A stretch of DNA of 64,000 nt. Source: Bidens hawaiensis. Lineage: Eukaryota > Streptophyta > Magnoliopsida > Asterales > Asteraceae. A program made the position numbers and the translations under genes. The notes beneath the pieces were generated by a model. That model ran no database searches. It was not told where the DNA came from and worked only from the letters and a program-made list of their open reading frames with translations. The DNA lies in assembly GCA_021521415.1 (NCBI GenBank), contig JAIQDT010009235.1:28356-92355 (forward strand), in the 5' to 3' direction. Positions 9,618 through 20,563 of the stretch are shown here, in pieces; the first letter of the stretch is position 1; each line of letters begins with the position of its first letter.

Positions 9618-12600
9618 ATGTCTGATAGTTCAGACTCGTCTAGCCCCTCAATCTCCTCTATTGCCTCTCGAAGACGCCGTGTGAAATCTGTGGTGATGTC
9701 GACACTGAAGCAAAAGGGGAAAGGGAAGAGGGTTGTTGAGACCACATCGGAGGAAGTAGGGAGGACCAAGGCCACCAAAAGGTGGAATGAAATCCCCTGC
9801 AAATTGAAGCAGGCCGATCTCGACAGCCTCATCGCCTCTCAGGGCTTTCTCCCCCTGTTTGGCTGCATGTTGCCTGGGGCCGGGCAAACGGCGGCGGACC
9901 CGCCTGCCGGCTATATATCCCTATATAGCCACTTTTTCACCCACTGCAACCTTCGTCTCCCGATAACAAGGTTTGTGGGTGCACTGCTGAAGTTCTATGG
10001 GATTCATATATCCCAAGTCCATCCGTTTGGACTCGTGCGCGTGACTCACTTTGAGTTCATGTGCAAATCCCAGCGCGAAGAGCCGACTCCTCGGCGCTTT
10101 CAGTATTTTTACAAGCCCAAGATCCAAGACAATTGGATCTCTTTTATTCCTCGCAGTCAGAAGGTGAAGTGCTCCACTGTTTCATTCAAGAGCCTTCATG
10201 ACTGGTCTGAGAGGTTCTTCTACATTAGGGCTGGTGTGATACCCATCCGTATGACCATGCGCTCTATCTCTTCTGCGCCTGCGGATGAGGGTGTCATCAA
10301 GAACCCAACTGGCGCCTGGGTTAAGAAACTGACCGCCGAACCATCCCCCGCGAAGAAAATTCGCGAGGAGGCGCTGGTGGGGGTCGGCATGAGTAAGCTA
10401 TGGGCCGACAGCGCGCTTGAGCCCGTTATCCAAGTCGACGGGTTGTGTAAGTTTATTTCATTGCTTTGTTTCTTTTTCTGCGCGAACATAATTCTTTTGC
10501 TGATATCCCTTGACTTGTTTTTGCGCAGTCACCAAGGATTACCTCCTTGCCGCTTATGATGATCAAGTGGAGGGTGGCTCCGTCGCGCTTGGCGCTGGGG
10601 AGGTTGGTTTCCCAGATCGCTTCGATGACATGTTCATCCCAGTGGATCTGGAATTTGACTTTGACAGTGACGCGCCTGGTAAGCCTTCGCACTTATGCTC
10701 ATTCCTTTAGAATACCCAAGTTTATTAACAGTTCTGTTGGTTGTTTTTGCAGATGCGCTTGAAAACTACGAGCTGGAGCTCGCGGAAGAGGAGGAGGAGG
10801 AAGAGGAGGCGCCCCTATTAAAGCGCAAAGCTAAGGGGAAATCTGGCGCAGGGGCCAGTAAGAAACAGAAGAAAGATGACACCCCTGTCGCTCATCCCCA
10901 TGCTCAAACGAAGGGACCTAAGGAAACCCAGGTGTTTACCACCAAGGTTTCTTTAGCTTCCCTGCCTGTGAGAGTGGGCAGACCTCCTGTCCACTTGAGG
11001 TATGGTGGCATCACCTCCTCCGTTCGTGCGGCTGAAGAGAGAAGCAGTGCCGCGCCTGCAACAGGTATACTTTGCTTGTCTTCATCTGGTTGAATTGTTA
11101 TTAAACCTTTGCTCCTTTGACTGTTTGCAGAACCGGCGACTGTAGCAGATCAGCCGCAGGCGCCACAAGGTGCTGAGGCTGCGCCGGGGGCTGCTTCGGA
11201 GTCCCCTGTTCTACCCTCTGAAAAGGGTAGAATGAACTTTATGGCGATGTTCGCCGCGCAAACAGAATTGCGCCAAGGTATGTTTTGCACATTTGTCTTC
11301 TGATTTTTTTCTTTTGGATTCAGTCATAAACCATTTTTCCTTGTTGATTTGTTCATAGGAGTTGTAGCTGGCGTACAAGTTGCCGGTGACACTCCTGGCG
11401 CCGTTGGCGGCGCCGCTGGTTCTGGTCCTGCTCCTGCTAGTGCTGATTCTCCCCTTATTGGGGTTACAAAGGAGCAGGAAGCCGTATTGTGCGCCGAACT
11501 GGCGGCGTCGAGACCTCCCTCGCCTCCTCCTACGCGCAGCCCTCTCCGCAAGGCTGGTTTGGAGCCCCCCAGGTCGCAGGAGAAGAGGCCTATTCAAGAA
11601 GATGAGGAGGATGAGGGGGCTCAAGCTGAGGACTCCTTGGGAGACCGCGCCAGCCCTGCGATGCCACAAGTCTTCGCAGCGCATACTTCTGGTGGGGCTG
11701 GCGCTGACTTTTCTGCTTCATCCCCGCAGGTATGTTTTAATTTGTTGCTCCGCTGCGCGTACCTCCATATAAGTATGTTTATGACTTAGAACATTTCTTG
11801 TGTTTTGTAGGAAGGTGACCACGTTTATCGCCCGAGATGGAATATTAATGAAGACAGTTCCTTCCAATTCATGGGCGTATGCGAGGACTTCTGGGCTCAT
11901 GCCGTGCCTCCTACTGAAAGGAGGTATCAGGAGGAGCGCACCCGCGCTGACTTGCTCAACGATCACATTTTCGCTGGGTCAGCTTTCTTTGCTGCCTCCC
12001 AAGAGCTTCATCGCGATTATATTAAAGTACGCGATGCTCTTGTGGCAGCCCAGCAAGAGGCTAAGGTGGCTGCCTGGAACCTTTCTGATGCTCGCGCACG
12101 AGCTGAGAAACTCCAGGCGGAGCTCAGCGAAAACCGAGCAAGTGCCAACACCGCCTATATTAAGCGCGGGCATGAGCTCCAAGCTGCGCGGGAGAAGCAG
12201 CAGGTGGCGGAGGCCGAAGTTGCCAAGTACGCGCGTAGAGTGCGTGTCTTGGAACAGCAGGCTGAGGCGCGTGACCAAGCTATCGTCCAGAGTATCACTG
12301 AGAAATCATCACTGGAGAGCGAGGTTGCGCGCCTGAAGAGGGAGTTGGCGGCCGCGCAGGCCGATAGAGATGAGGCCTTGGCGACGGCAGCGTCCAGCCA
12401 GGAAGCACTTGGTGCTGCGCAGGCGGAGAAAGAAAAAATTTTGGCGGCAGCAGCGTCTGATAAGGAGGAGCTAAAAAAGACCAAGGAAACTGTTGAGTTA
12501 TTAAACTCCCAGGTTCCTACCCTCGAGACGTCTGTTGCTGGCCTCGCGCAGGATTGCCAATGGCTGGTGTCACAGGGCATGACTCGTTGCGCTTTGGCGA

Positions 12601-13169
12601 TGAAATATTCCGCCGAGTTTCAGGCCCTTGTGATGGACTGCAATGCTGCCGCGCGCTTGGTGGGTCGCGCTGAAGGGTTTACGGATGGGTATGAATATGG
12701 CATGTTGAAGAAGAACCCATCCGAGTACCCTTACAAGAGCGACGCGGCCTGCGCGGACATGGCCGCGGTGGGGGAGAAGTACATGAATACTCCCATCCCC
12801 ATCCTTATGCAGGTACCTTGACCTTAATGAGTTTTACTTGATTAATTTTCCAAGTGTTTTGTACTCAATATTTCTCTATTGATTTTGCAGATAGCTGCGC
12901 TTGCTGACCAGCCCGACCTCGGCGCACTAAAGAAGTTGCTCGATGAATGCGAGAGGGCTGGTAGCGATGATGGTGGCGCGGGGGATGTTGCCCCTGCCAG
13001 CGGCTCTGGCGCTGCGAAAAAATCTGCTCCTGACACCGTCGTGATAGAAGACTCCAATGAGGAGGAAGAACTTGACTATGGTCAGTTCGGAGATGAGGAG
13101 CAGGCCGTGCCAGATGCTGCGGGAGATGATGAGGGTGATGAAGTGGCTGACGTCGACGTGGAGACTTGA
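9618..13169 (+). CDS. Antisense seven-exon gene of the retrotransposon (gypsy-type aORF protein)
   Basis: An apparently intact spliced gene, antisense to gag-pol, encoding 1029 aa. Exons by my reading: 9618-10446, 10529-10678, 10753-11064, 11131-11277, 11359-11729, 11811-12812 and 12891-13169. Every intron is GT-AG, 66-82 bp long, and the frame stays open through all joins to TGA at 13167-13169. The N-terminal ~240 residues (DPPAGYISLYSHFF, LRLPITRFVGALLKFYGI) resemble the family annotated as 'putative gypsy type transposon' (Pfam Transposase_28). The middle is low complexity, with acidic and K-rich tracts (EEEEEEEE, KRKAKGKSGAGASKKQKK) that suggest nuclear localisation. Residues ~640-830 are a long coiled coil rich in A, E, Q and R. 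The C-terminal 90 residues are acidic. Biochemical role unknown. Antisense extra ORFs are known in Tat-group elements such as Grande. Exon limits are inferred from splice consensus and frame only. Confidence 0.85.
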
Positions 13170-13996
13170 GAAGCCCTTCATGAAATTTTATAATTTTTTT
13201 TTTTATACTTGTAATTTGTAACTCATCATATTTGTAAATTTCAATGCTATGGAATGAAACTTGTTTTCTCTTTTTTACATCTTGCGCATTTCCATTCATC
13301 TCTTCATGTTTGCTTGTATAGATATAAGATATGCTTGCACGTTAAAATAAGAACAAGGTTGTAAGGAAATTATTCACTTAACCATAGTCCTATTTTGTAA
13401 GTGGTTTCGCAGTATCTTGTTTATGCTGACATGCGCGATAACTTTTCACAATTCCTTTTTCGCGCGTCGTTGTCGCGCGGTTTTTAGTTGGAAGTATGAG
13501 TTTTAGCCATTACATGTCAGCATGTGTTACTCAGATACCCACTATGATTCCGAGCGCGACCTCGACCAGAGACCTTAACAACTATGATATGGCATGTACT
13601 TTGCCTTAGTTGTGTTTAAGGATTTTTATGATCAGGCTGCGCGGGATGTAAGATGGATATTTGTGAGTGCTTTGAGCTAAGGCTCTTTGTTTTGGGCTAA
13701 GGCCCTGACGTTTTAGAGTTAAGACTCATTAACGTGTTTGAGCTAAGGCTCGTAGGTTTGGGCTAAGGCCCTGACGTTTTAGAGTTAAGACTCGTTAACG
13801 CGTCTGAGCTAAGGCTCGCGCATGTATGTTTTACTTCGCTTTATTTAGTTTTGAAGTCAATATAGTGTTGTCATATTGCTCCAAATTAATAAAGGAAGTG
13901 TGAAACATGTATGCAAAGGTAATAGAACAAATATTGAAAGATAGCGCGAATCATCATTCATGATGGCTTAAAAGCCTTGATTACATATTTGAACTT
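13170..13996. other. Convergent 3' spacer between antisense gene and gag-pol
   Basis: 830 bp between two tail-to-tail coding regions. It holds a T-rich tract just after the antisense stop, then a TTTGTAAATTTCAATGC-type AT-rich region that may contain 3'-end signals, then short tandem repeats at 13664-13823. No further ORF was recognised. Confidence 0.7.
13664..13823. repeat. 66 bp tandem repeat, about 2.3 copies
   Basis: Units read GAGCTAAGGCTC, GGGCTAAGGCCCTGACG, TTTTAGAGTTAAGACTC in order, then start again. Each unit contains small palindromes (GAGCTAAGGCTC, GGGCTAAGGCCC). They sit in the untranslated spacer between pol and the antisense gene. Confidence 0.85.
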
Positions 13997-16900
13997 TTAC
14001 ATGAAGCATTTTCTAAGCTGTGCCGCGTTCCACGCGCGCGGTATCTTTTTTCCATTCAAATCTTTTAAAGTGTACGCGCCTTTCCCCAAATCTTCTGAAA
14101 TTTGATAAGGTCCCTCCCAATTGGGGGACATTTTTCCTGGTGGTATCGCGCGGCTAGCTTCATTGTTTCGAAGGACAAAATCATTTTTCTTGATGTGGCA
14201 TTCTTTAACACGCTGATTATAATATTTTTCCATCTTTTTCTTGTATTTGGCTTCATTGATGATAGCCGCTTCTCTGCGCCCTTCAAGCAAGTTGAGGTCC
14301 AATCTTCTTTCGCGCTCGTTATCAGTCTTGCTCATCATGAGTACCCTATGGGATGGGCATCCAATTTCTGCTGGGATCATAGCCTCTGTCCCATAGGTTA
14401 GGCTGAATGGAGATTCGCCATTGCTAGTTTTGCTTAATGTCCTGTGCGCCCACAGGACATTAGGTAACTCTTCGACCCAAGAATGGGATTCTCCCTCCAA
14501 CCTTTTCTTCAGCCCATTTAACAAACTTTGATTCGCGCGCTCCACTTGGCCATTCCCCTGAGGGTGGTAGACCGAAGTGAAGATTTGGTTGATGTGCAAT
14601 TTTTTGAGCCAGCTGGATATCTTCCTGTCAGTGAATTGTTTGCCATTGTCGCTCACAAATTCCATAGGAAGGCCAAAACGGCAAATGATGTGGCTCCAGA
14701 TAAATTGCTTCATCGCCTCAGCTGTGATTTTTGCTAGTGGCTTGGCTTCAACCCATTTTGTGAAATAGTCTACTGCCACTACCAAAAATTTCACTCGCCC
14801 TTGCGCTTGCGGCAGGGGCCCCACAATATCAATGGCCCATTTATGGAAAGGCCATGCGGAGGTCACTGGAACCAAGTTGTTCTTTGGCCGCATGGTGTTT
14901 GGCGCGTGGCTCTGACATGCCTTGCATTTTTGGATTTCTTTTAGCGCATCCAAGTACATGCCTGGCCAATAGTAGCCTGCGCTCATTGCCTTGGTAACCA
15001 CCATGCGCGGGCCAGCGTGTATTCCGCAGATTCCTTCGTGAATCTCCCTAATCACATAGCTTGCGTCTTCAGCATCCTGGCATTTCATGAGCGGTCCAAG
15101 ATAAGAGCGTCGATATAACGTACCCTCAAGTAGTTCATAGTTCTGCGCCTTGTGTCTTATCTTCCTCGCCTGTGCGCGATCGTCTGGTAATTTCCCCTCC
15201 TTCAGGAATTCCATTATTGGAGTTATCCAGGATGAAGGGGTTGTATGAATTACAAGGACCGATTGCGTTTGCACTGACGGGCTTCTCATTACTTCCACCC
15301 TGACATCTTTGCCAAAGTGATCAAAATTAGTTGACGCCATTTTACTCAACGCGTCCGCGGACTTGTTTTCGCTGCGCGAGATGTGTATGATTCTGAAGAA
15401 GTCAAACTGCTCAACAAGCTTTTTTGCCTGCTCTAGATATAGAGGCATTGTGTTCTCCTTGGCGTCATATAGGCCGTTGACTTGAGCAGCTACCAAGTAA
15501 GAATCAACATGTGCCTCTAGCCTTTTAACTCCAAACTTGCGCGCAATGCGCAGTCCAGCCAGCAGGGCTTCATACTCAGCCTCATTGTTGGTACTCTTGA
15601 AGTCCAACCTAATAGCATAAGTATATTCATGATTATCAAGGTCCACCAGTTTGAGGCCTGCGCCGGACCCTTCGCTGTTGGAGGCTCCATCAGTGAATAG
15701 CCTCCAAACATCTTCTTCATCATTTGCTCGCGGAGGGTCTACCTCGCGCTGAGCTTCTTCAATCTTTCCCTCTGGGATTTCCGTGATGAAATCCGCTAAA
15801 ACTTGACCCTTTATTGCTGGACGGGGCTTATAGGTGATTGTGTGTTCACCTAATTCCAGCGCCCACTTTGTCAGCCTTCCGGATAGCGCAGGACGTCGCA
15901 AGACTTGCTGGATGTTGTAACCAGTCAGAACTTCAATAGGATGACCATTGAAGTATCTATGGAGCTTGCGCGACGCGTGTGTTAATGACAAAACTAACTT
16001 TTCCATGATGGAATAGCGCGTCTCAGGGTCTGTGAGCACCCGACTCACATAGTATATTGGCGTTTGGATCCCCTTGCGATCCACCAATAATACTGCGCCG
16101 TTGGCGCGATCTCCAGCTGACAAGTACAATGTAAGGGTTTCGCCAGGAAGTGGAGCTGTGAGCGCGGGCAGCTTTATGAGACATTCTTTTATCTCAGTGA
16201 AAGCTTGCTCAGCCTCAGGCGTCCACTTGAATTGGCTCTTCTTCAAGCAGTTCCTCAAAGTGTTAACGAATGGAGTAGATTTGCTGGCGTGGTTCGCTAG
16301 GAACCTGTTGATTGACACCAGTCTACCATTCAGCTTCTGAACCTCTTTCATGGTGGATGGTGAAGGCATGTCAAGGATGGCTTCCACCTTTTCAGGGTTC
16401 ACCTTGAAACCATCCTTAGTGACCATTACACCAAGAAATTTCCCCTCTTCCGCGCCAAAAGTACATTTGCTCGGGTTGAGCTTCATGTTAACTTCCGTTA
16501 GGCGCTGAAGAGTTTCCTCGATGTCTTTGAGCATTTGTCTCTCCTCCCTGCTCTTGATCACCAAATCATCAACGTAGACTTCTAGATTTCTTCCGATTTG
16601 TTCACTGAAAACCGAATCCATAAGTCTCTGATAGGTTGCGCCTGCATTCTTTAAACCAAAGGGCATTTTTGTGTAACAAAAAACACCCTTGTCGGTTCTG
16701 AAGGCAGTCTTGTCTTCGTCCTGTGGTGCCATTTGAATCTGGTGATAGCCTTTGTAGGCATCCAGGAAACATTTGAGCTTGAATGGCGCCACGGAGTCCA
16801 CCTTTGCGTCGATGTTTGGGAGGGGGTAACAGTCTTTCGGACATGCTTTGTTGAGGTCCTTGAAGTCAATACACATCCTCCATGACCCGTTTCTTTTCTT

Positions 16901-19453
16901 TACCATCACAGGATTGGCTACCCACGTCTGGTATCGGATCGGGCGGATGATGTTTGCGCGCAACAGGTCCTCCACTTGCTCATTCATGGCCTTCGCCTTT
17001 TCATCCCCCATGATTCTCTTTTTCTGAGCAATTGGCTCTACCGACTTGAACGTGTTAAGAGAATGTTGCGCCAAGCCTCGCGGGACCCCCGTCATATCGG
17101 AGTGTTGCCACGCGAAAACCGACGTGTATTTTGTGAGCAACCTTTTCATTCTCAATCTCGTTTCGTCTGAAATGGTAGCGCCAATTGTGACCGTTTGCTC
17201 TGGGAATTTTGGGTTTAAAATCCACTTCTCTGGCGCATTGTCCGCCATTGGAAGTTTCATTCTCCCTTCCCGCGGCGTGCTTGTCACTGCGCACAAATGA
17301 TCGCGGTAAACAAATGTTACACCTGTTGGTGTAGGGAACCCCAATGCGCCGTGCGCTGGCGACGGTACAGCATTAAATTGGGCAATCGTTCCCCTACCCA
17401 GGATCATATTGTGGCATGACGTGGTGGGCAAGACCAAGAAGTTGACAACTTCTGCTCGCTTATGCTCATCATCCCCCATAGTTAGTTCAAACTGAATCTG
17501 GCCTAGGGGATGGATGATTTCATTTGAAACACCACAGATTGGTGCGTTCACAATTTCGAGCCGCGCTTGGTCTGCCGGGTCTAACTTTCTGAAACATTGC
17601 TCATACATAATGTCAGATTCGCTTCCAGTGTCCACCAGGACTTTTGACACTTCGTAATGAGCAATGTGTGTGGTAATGACGAGAGGACTGCTTATCGAAG
17701 GGCCTCCCCTGATTCTTGGGAAGATGACTTGCTGCTCGCGCCAATCCCCGTGGATTTGCGCGCTTCTCTTTTTTGACGTCTGCCCTTGTCGTCCCCCCTC
17801 AGCCACACAATTTCTTTTGTATTTCTTACTGGCAGAGGCTCCTTCCGGTTGCTCGTCTTCTATTCTTTGGTTTTTCACCAAGTGAGCCAGCCTGCCTGAT
17901 TTTACATCCTTCTCGATCGCATCCTTTAAATGATGGCATGCGTCGGTGTTGTGGCCCGGGGACCTGTGAAATTCACAATATTTGCCACTATTTTGCGGTC
18001 CCTTGTAGTGTAGCTGCTTGGGGGGCTTGAATTGGACATTCTCAGTACTTAACACCTGTGAAGGTGTTTTAGTGAGGGGTGTCCATATTCTTGGCAGAGG
18101 TCTGCTAGGATCTCTACCGCCCTCCCTCTTGTCACCCTCCCCGCGATTACGAACTTCTTTTTGGGGCTGGGGTGAGCTTGGTTGCGCTTGCTTTTCTGCG
18201 GAAGAAAAACTTGTTGGCTGCAACCTGGACCATACAGAGTTCTGTTTGGCCCTCTTCTCTTTGCTGCGCGGTGATTCAGCCTGATGCGCTCTTTCTCTTG
18301 CCCTATCTTGGGCAATCTGTTTCTCATTTCTCGCGAAAACTCGCGATGCCTCCATTAACTTGGCCCACGTGGTGGGCATACCATCTTTGCTTACGAGAGC
18401 CCGGCGGAGTTGTTCACTGCGCGCGCCTTGTATAAAGGCGACGCGCAGGAGCTGCTCAGTTATACCCCCGATTGCCAGGGATTCCTGATTGAAACGAGTG
18501 ATGTAATCTTCAATCGTTTCATCATTCCTGCGTATGCAGTGCATGATGTCATCAAGATCGCGCGTGTGCCTGCGCTGCTGTACGAAGTGGGCTTGGAACT
18601 TTTCTAATAGTTCCTCGAACCCATCAATTTGCCCTGTTGGCAAGCTCTCGAACCATACCCGCGCTGCGCCCGTGAGGCAGCGAGCAAACATATGACACCA
18701 TGTTGGCATCGTCCAGCTCTCTAGGTTTCCCGTGTTATAGAAACCTTGCAAAAAGTCATCTGGATCTGTTGTGCCATCATATTTGCCCAGACCACTTGGC
18801 ATCTTGGTCTTGTGCTGGATGGGAGCCTGCGCGATGCGCGCAGTAAACTTTGAGTGTTTTACCAGGATGGCTGGTCTGTAGGGCGTGGTTACGTCCACTT
18901 GCCCTCTGACCGGTGGGCTGTACGGCATGTGCAGATCCAGATCTGCTCTGGCTCCAGGCGCCATGTTCACAGGCGCGCGGAGCTGTGAGCCTCCTGCATG
19001 AGTATCCCGTGTCTTCCTCATGCTATGCACTTCTTCATCACTGAACTCAGTGTGTGCAGTGTGAACAGAATGTCCTTCTTCCGGCGCGCGCGGCCTTTTT
19101 GTAGTCTGCTTATCAAAAGCTTGCCTTTGTGTTTGGTCGGCTAGCTTCTTCTGCTTGACCATTTCATTGTACTTTTCCATCAGACGCCGCTGCTCGTTTA
19201 TGAGCCATTCATTTGGATCATTTGTTTCTTCTTCTGGACCCATTGGTCCTTTCAGTTTCGCGCCGGCCATATTTTGTAACGTGAGATCGTCTGGAGGAGT
19301 TTCAGTCTGGCCGTGAGGGGTTGTGACGAAGGGACGGTTGCTGGTGGTACGCGTAGAATCACGCGGAACCCTCAGAACCTGCTGTCCGTCGTTAACACCC
19401 TCACGTTCAATATCCTCCAGAGCTTGATCAACGTTACGAACTCCAGAAACCAT
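13997..19453 (-). CDS. Gag-pol polyprotein, Ty3/gypsy Tat lineage, intact
   Basis: 1818 aa in one frame from ATG at 19453. Capsid-type Gag ~215-380 (AARVWFESLP). A CX2HX4HX4C knuckle-like motif at C493/H496/H501/C506. Aspartic protease DTG at 608-610. Reverse transcriptase with FLDAYKGYHQ (D898) and YVDD (D962/D963). A degenerate gypsy RNase H follows ~1100-1175, then a second archaeal-like RNase H with TDGASN (D1255), NNEAEYEAL (about E1293), D1317 and D1367. Integrase: zinc-binding H1472/H1479/C1510/C1513, catalytic D1542, D1602, E1638, ending without a chromodomain. The double RNase H and absence of a chromodomain are typical of the Tat clade. All catalytic residues I looked for are present, so it could be active. 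The ORF starts about 50 bp after the PBS. Confidence 0.96.
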   Translation of the reverse strand: MVSGVRNVDQALEDIEREGVNDGQQVLRVPRDSTRTTSNRPFVTTPHGQTETPPDDLTLQNMAGAKLKGPMGPEEETNDPNEWLINEQRRLMEKYNEMVKQKKLADQTQRQAFDKQTTKRPRAPEEGHSVHTAHTEFSDEEVHSMRKTRDTHAGGSQLRAPVNMAPGARADLDLHMPYSPPVRGQVDVTTPYRPAILVKHSKFTARIAQAPIQHKTKMPSGLGKYDGTTDPDDFLQGFYNTGNLESWTMPTWCHMFARCLTGAARVWFESLPTGQIDGFEELLEKFQAHFVQQRRHTRDLDDIMHCIRRNDETIEDYITRFNQESLAIGGITEQLLRVAFIQGARSEQLRRALVSKDGMPTTWAKLMEASRVFARNEKQIAQDRARERAHQAESPRSKEKRAKQNSVWSRLQPTSFSSAEKQAQPSSPQPQKEVRNRGEGDKREGGRDPSRPLPRIWTPLTKTPSQVLSTENVQFKPPKQLHYKGPQNSGKYCEFHRSPGHNTDACHHLKDAIEKDVKSGRLAHLVKNQRIEDEQPEGASASKKYKRNCVAEGGRQGQTSKKRSAQIHGDWREQQVIFPRIRGGPSISSPLVITTHIAHYEVSKVLVDTGSESDIMYEQCFRKLDPADQARLEIVNAPICGVSNEIIHPLGQIQFELTMGDDEHKRAEVVNFLVLPTTSCHNMILGRGTIAQFNAVPSPAHGALGFPTPTGVTFVYRDHLCAVTSTPREGRMKLPMADNAPEKWILNPKFPEQTVTIGATISDETRLRMKRLLTKYTSVFAWQHSDMTGVPRGLAQHSLNTFKSVEPIAQKKRIMGDEKAKAMNEQVEDLLRANIIRPIRYQTWVANPVMVKKRNGSWRMCIDFKDLNKACPKDCYPLPNIDAKVDSVAPFKLKCFLDAYKGYHQIQMAPQDEDKTAFRTDKGVFCYTKMPFGLKNAGATYQRLMDSVFSEQIGRNLEVYVDDLVIKSREERQMLKDIEETLQRLTEVNMKLNPSKCTFGAEEGKFLGVMVTKDGFKVNPEKVEAILDMPSPSTMKEVQKLNGRLVSINRFLANHASKSTPFVNTLRNCLKKSQFKWTPEAEQAFTEIKECLIKLPALTAPLPGETLTLYLSAGDRANGAVLLVDRKGIQTPIYYVSRVLTDPETRYSIMEKLVLSLTHASRKLHRYFNGHPIEVLTGYNIQQVLRRPALSGRLTKWALELGEHTITYKPRPAIKGQVLADFITEIPEGKIEEAQREVDPPRANDEEDVWRLFTDGASNSEGSGAGLKLVDLDNHEYTYAIRLDFKSTNNEAEYEALLAGLRIARKFGVKRLEAHVDSYLVAAQVNGLYDAKENTMPLYLEQAKKLVEQFDFFRIIHISRSENKSADALSKMASTNFDHFGKDVRVEVMRSPSVQTQSVLVIHTTPSSWITPIMEFLKEGKLPDDRAQARKIRHKAQNYELLEGTLYRRSYLGPLMKCQDAEDASYVIREIHEGICGIHAGPRMVVTKAMSAGYYWPGMYLDALKEIQKCKACQSHAPNTMRPKNNLVPVTSAWPFHKWAIDIVGPLPQAQGRVKFLVVAVDYFTKWVEAKPLAKITAEAMKQFIWSHIICRFGLPMEFVSDNGKQFTDRKISSWLKKLHINQIFTSVYHPQGNGQVERANQSLLNGLKKRLEGESHSWVEELPNVLWAHRTLSKTSNGESPFSLTYGTEAMIPAEIGCPSHRVLMMSKTDNERERRLDLNLLEGRREAAIINEAKYKKKMEKYYNQRVKECHIKKNDFVLRNNEASRAIPPGKMSPNWEGPYQISEDLGKGAYTLKDLNGKKIPRAWNAAQLRKCFM

Positions 19454-19504
19454 GGTGATTGATTTTTTTTTTTATAGATCTGATGAGATCTGATTGCCGT
19501 TTGT

Positions 19505-19522
19505 AACAGTGGATGGCGCCAA
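19505..19522 (-). other. Primer binding site
   Basis: Reading the - strand from the end of the 5' LTR gives TTGGCGCCATCCACTGTT. The TGGCGCC start is usual for PBS of Tat/Athila-type elements. I did not determine which tRNA matches. Confidence 0.8.
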
Positions 19523-20558
19523 TGAAGAAACGTGGATCTACTCACTGGTAGCAGATCTACTTTCCTCGGGTGTGACTATACTATTTCACCGATGGTTCTT
19601 CTGGATCTGTGTTCTTCCACCTACAAAATGAACAGCGCCGTTACTTACCCCTCAGAAAGGGACAGAGGGGTCCTCTTTGGGGTAACCCTCCGGCGTGAGA
19701 ATCAGTATATTGTGGAGAAGATGATAATGTGTGTAAGGGAATCTCAAGAGTATTGCTGAATAGCTGACTACCCCCTGATTGTGAGACTATGTGTTTTTTA
19801 TGTAACTGACTGTGAGTCAATGTAATTCAATATGATTGAATGTGATATCACTGCCTGTAACTGTCAATGATTGAGTATGAATGTCTCATCAAAGTGGAGT
19901 TGATGCTGTATTTATAATGCTGGGGTTTCCACTGATTGGGCTCAACCTCGTTGGCCTCCTCCAATCGCACTGCGCCACGTGTCCTCTGGGACACCTGGCG
20001 CTTTCTCGTTGGTTGTAATCACGTGGTAACACATGTGTCATGCTGAGTTGTCGACCTTTCATTTGGCAGCTGTCAACATCAGCATATTCTTTCTCCTTAA
20101 AAAGATGCCTTCTGGAAGGTTGTCTGATGTGCACAATCAAGGTTGCCCTAATCCTGATTTGGATAAGGACGAGGTTGATTATGTGCACGTATGATATGCG
20201 CCCACCCTGAGGATGCGCGAGGTCTTCTCTTTATTCTCACGCGTAGATATTTCATGCGCAGATGTGATATGCACGAGCATGTGATATGCGCCGCGCGCTG
20301 ATGCGTTGCGCGCATATGTGATGCGCGAGCATATGTGTGCCTGGGCAGATGTGATATGCACGGGCATGTGATATGCGCCGCGCGCTGATGCGCCGCGCGC
20401 ATATGCGATGCGCGAGCATATGTGTGCCTGGGCATATGATGCCTGAGCATGTTTTGTATGCGCCATGCGCATAGGTTTTGGCTTTGTGCCTTCATAATGT
20501 CTTTATCTTGTGGGTTGACCCGCCTTGCTCGGTGTTGAGGCGGGTACATACCTCTTCA
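19523..20558 (-). repeat. 5' LTR of the young gypsy element
   Basis: 1036 bp, TG...CA ends. Differences from 8006-9026 that I can see: T versus G near 19780, C versus T near 20244, and 15 extra bases near 20385-20400. It carries the TATA box that should start the genomic transcript on the - strand. Confidence 0.95.
19911..19916 (-). promoter_or_regulatory. LTR TATA box
   Basis: TATAAA on the - strand in the context CATTATAAATACAGC. The same box is found in the 3' LTR (8394-8399) and in the solo LTR (25570-25575, + strand). Confidence 0.6.
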
Positions 20559-20563
20559 CAAAT

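Larger units (their letters stand above)
8001..20563 (-). mobile_element. Complete Ty3/gypsy Tat-lineage LTR retrotransposon with antisense gene
   Basis: A full-length element of about 12.55 kb transcribed on the - strand, flanked by the 5 bp target duplication CAAAT (8001-8005 and 20559-20563). LTRs at 8006-9026 and 19523-20558 begin TG and end CA. The PBS follows the right LTR and the PPT precedes the left LTR in element orientation. Gag-pol is a single unbroken ORF. The other strand carries a seven-exon gene between the pol end and the 3' LTR. By eye the two LTRs differ by only two substitutions and one 15 bp indel, so the insertion appears very recent. It is strikingly richer in GCGC words than the flanks. 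Confidence 0.95.

Noticed and set aside
9618..10559. Reading the antisense gene as a single 313-codon ORF ending at 10559
   Set aside because: The last ~37 codons read through an obvious GT-AG intron (10447-10528). Splicing restores a frame that stays open to 13169.
11211..11684. 157-codon - strand frame and other frames opposite the antisense gene
   Set aside because: Shadows of the GC-rich exons of the + strand gene; they span its introns without splice logic.
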